A model generated the notes under the pieces. That model worked only from the letters and a program-made list of their open reading frames with translations, was not told the DNA's origin and did no database searches. Below, one piece after another: positions 63,685 through 64,000 of a stretch of 64,000 nt of DNA (position 1 is the first letter of the stretch; every line of letters begins with the position of its first letter). The DNA lies in NCBI RefSeq assembly GCF_001270065.2, contig NZ_LFYT02000002.1:248001-312000 (forward strand). The letters are read 5' to 3'. Position numbers and translations under genes: made by a program. This DNA comes from Limnohabitans planktonicus II-D5 (GTDB lineage: Bacteria; Pseudomonadota; Gammaproteobacteria; Burkholderiales; Burkholderiaceae_C).

Positions 63685-64000
63685 TCAGTAACGCATCCCG
63701 AATAAGGCTAAACCGTTTTCCCAGGCTATTTTTTTGGCAACAGCGGGTGGCAAATTACCCAGCCAAACGCGGTAGGCCAGCATATTGTCTTCATACTGTT
63801 GCCAGCGTTGATTGATCCAGGTGTCTGACCCGATCAAAAAACGCCCAGGGTATTTGAGCATGATGGCGCGCCATTCAGGGCACAAGACACCTCCGTCACA
63901 GGTCAAGCCCGGTCGGTAAGAAAGTTCCCCCATCAGGCCTGGGTACTTGGCCATCAAGTCTTCCACACGCTTTACCGGGGTGCCACCAATGCCTGTGTGC
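63685..64000 (-). CDS. Amidohydrolase-family protein (partial, 5' end off window)
   Basis: The C-terminal 104 residues of a TIM-barrel amidohydrolase (amidohydro_2 type). The visible part starts HTGIGGTPVKRVEDLMAKYPG and continues with GELSYRPGL, FLIGSDTWINQRW and a final NGLALFGMRY. The Asp in IGSDTW matches the conserved metal-site Asp of the barrel and the N-x-L-x-LF-type end is usual. The gene enters from the right edge, upstream of the sen operon on the same strand, with about 380 bases between. Substrate unknown. Confidence 0.82.
   Translation of the reverse strand, partial: HTGIGGTPVKRVEDLMAKYPGLMGELSYRPGLTCDGGVLCPEWRAIMLKYPGRFLIGSDTWINQRWQQYEDNMLAYRVWLGNLPPAVAKKIAWENGLALFGMRY

Overview
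The window is a gene-dense piece of a beta-proteobacterial chromosome. It most likely comes from a Burkholderiales member of the Comamonadaceae type (Limnohabitans/Rhodoferax-like); this is inferred from gene content and order, not from a marker gene. Supporting signs are the block tpiA-secG-tRNA-Leu-nuoA..N-DUF2818-NUDIX-DUF1178, the small families DUF1840, DUF2818 and DUF1178, a Bug-type solute-binding protein, and a MutL that carries its own endonuclease motif. Most genes lie on the minus strand in tightly overlapping operons.

Layout. (1) 1-4784, minus: a compact operon yebC - purD - acyltransferase - hemF - nadD - rsfS with one- and four-base overlaps; rsfS runs off the left edge. (2) 4855-6378, plus: a HerA-like ATPase. 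(3) 6379-11750: an accessory island with an IS5-type element (6890-8511), gene debris, an AT-rich DUF1566 secreted protein gene, and an intact IS1380-type element (10049-11745) with terminal repeats and a 5-base target duplication. (4) 11760-15925: clpA and clpS for N-degron proteolysis, a cold-shock protein, DUF192 and DUF1840 proteins. (5) 15950-23280, minus: the translation operon thrS - infC - rpmI - rplT - pheS - pheT - ihfA, with an ATC start for infC and a possible Phe-codon leader in front of pheS. (6) 23385-24716: isocitrate lyase with two strong dyads upstream. (7) 25127-29357, plus: mutL - Bcr/CflA exporter - miaA. (8) 29413-48301, minus: qor - tpiA - secG - tRNA-Leu(GAG) - the complete 14-gene complex I operon - DUF2818 - NUDIX - DUF1178, then arfB. 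(9) 48397-50978: rpsO - pnp. (10) 51411-57819: Bug protein, YcaQ-type DNA glycosylase, an unrecognised gene, and a GbsR/MarR regulator followed by cyanide-insensitive-type cydAB. (11) 58083-63304: a leaderless solute-binding-type protein, then senB - (FAD oxidoreductase)-SelD fusion - bicupin. (12) A partial amidohydrolase at the right edge.

The most interesting locus is at 59.3-63.3 kb. A TIGR04348/SenB-type glycosyltransferase abuts a two-domain flavoprotein-selenophosphate synthetase, followed by a double cupin. This is the core of a selenosugar pathway, and no SenA (selenoneine synthase) gene is visible beside it. Other points of interest are a family of about ten REP-like hairpins with compensated stems in three intergenic sites, the possible pheS leader, a strong terminator directly in front of thrS, and dyads upstream of aceA and of gbsR-cydAB.
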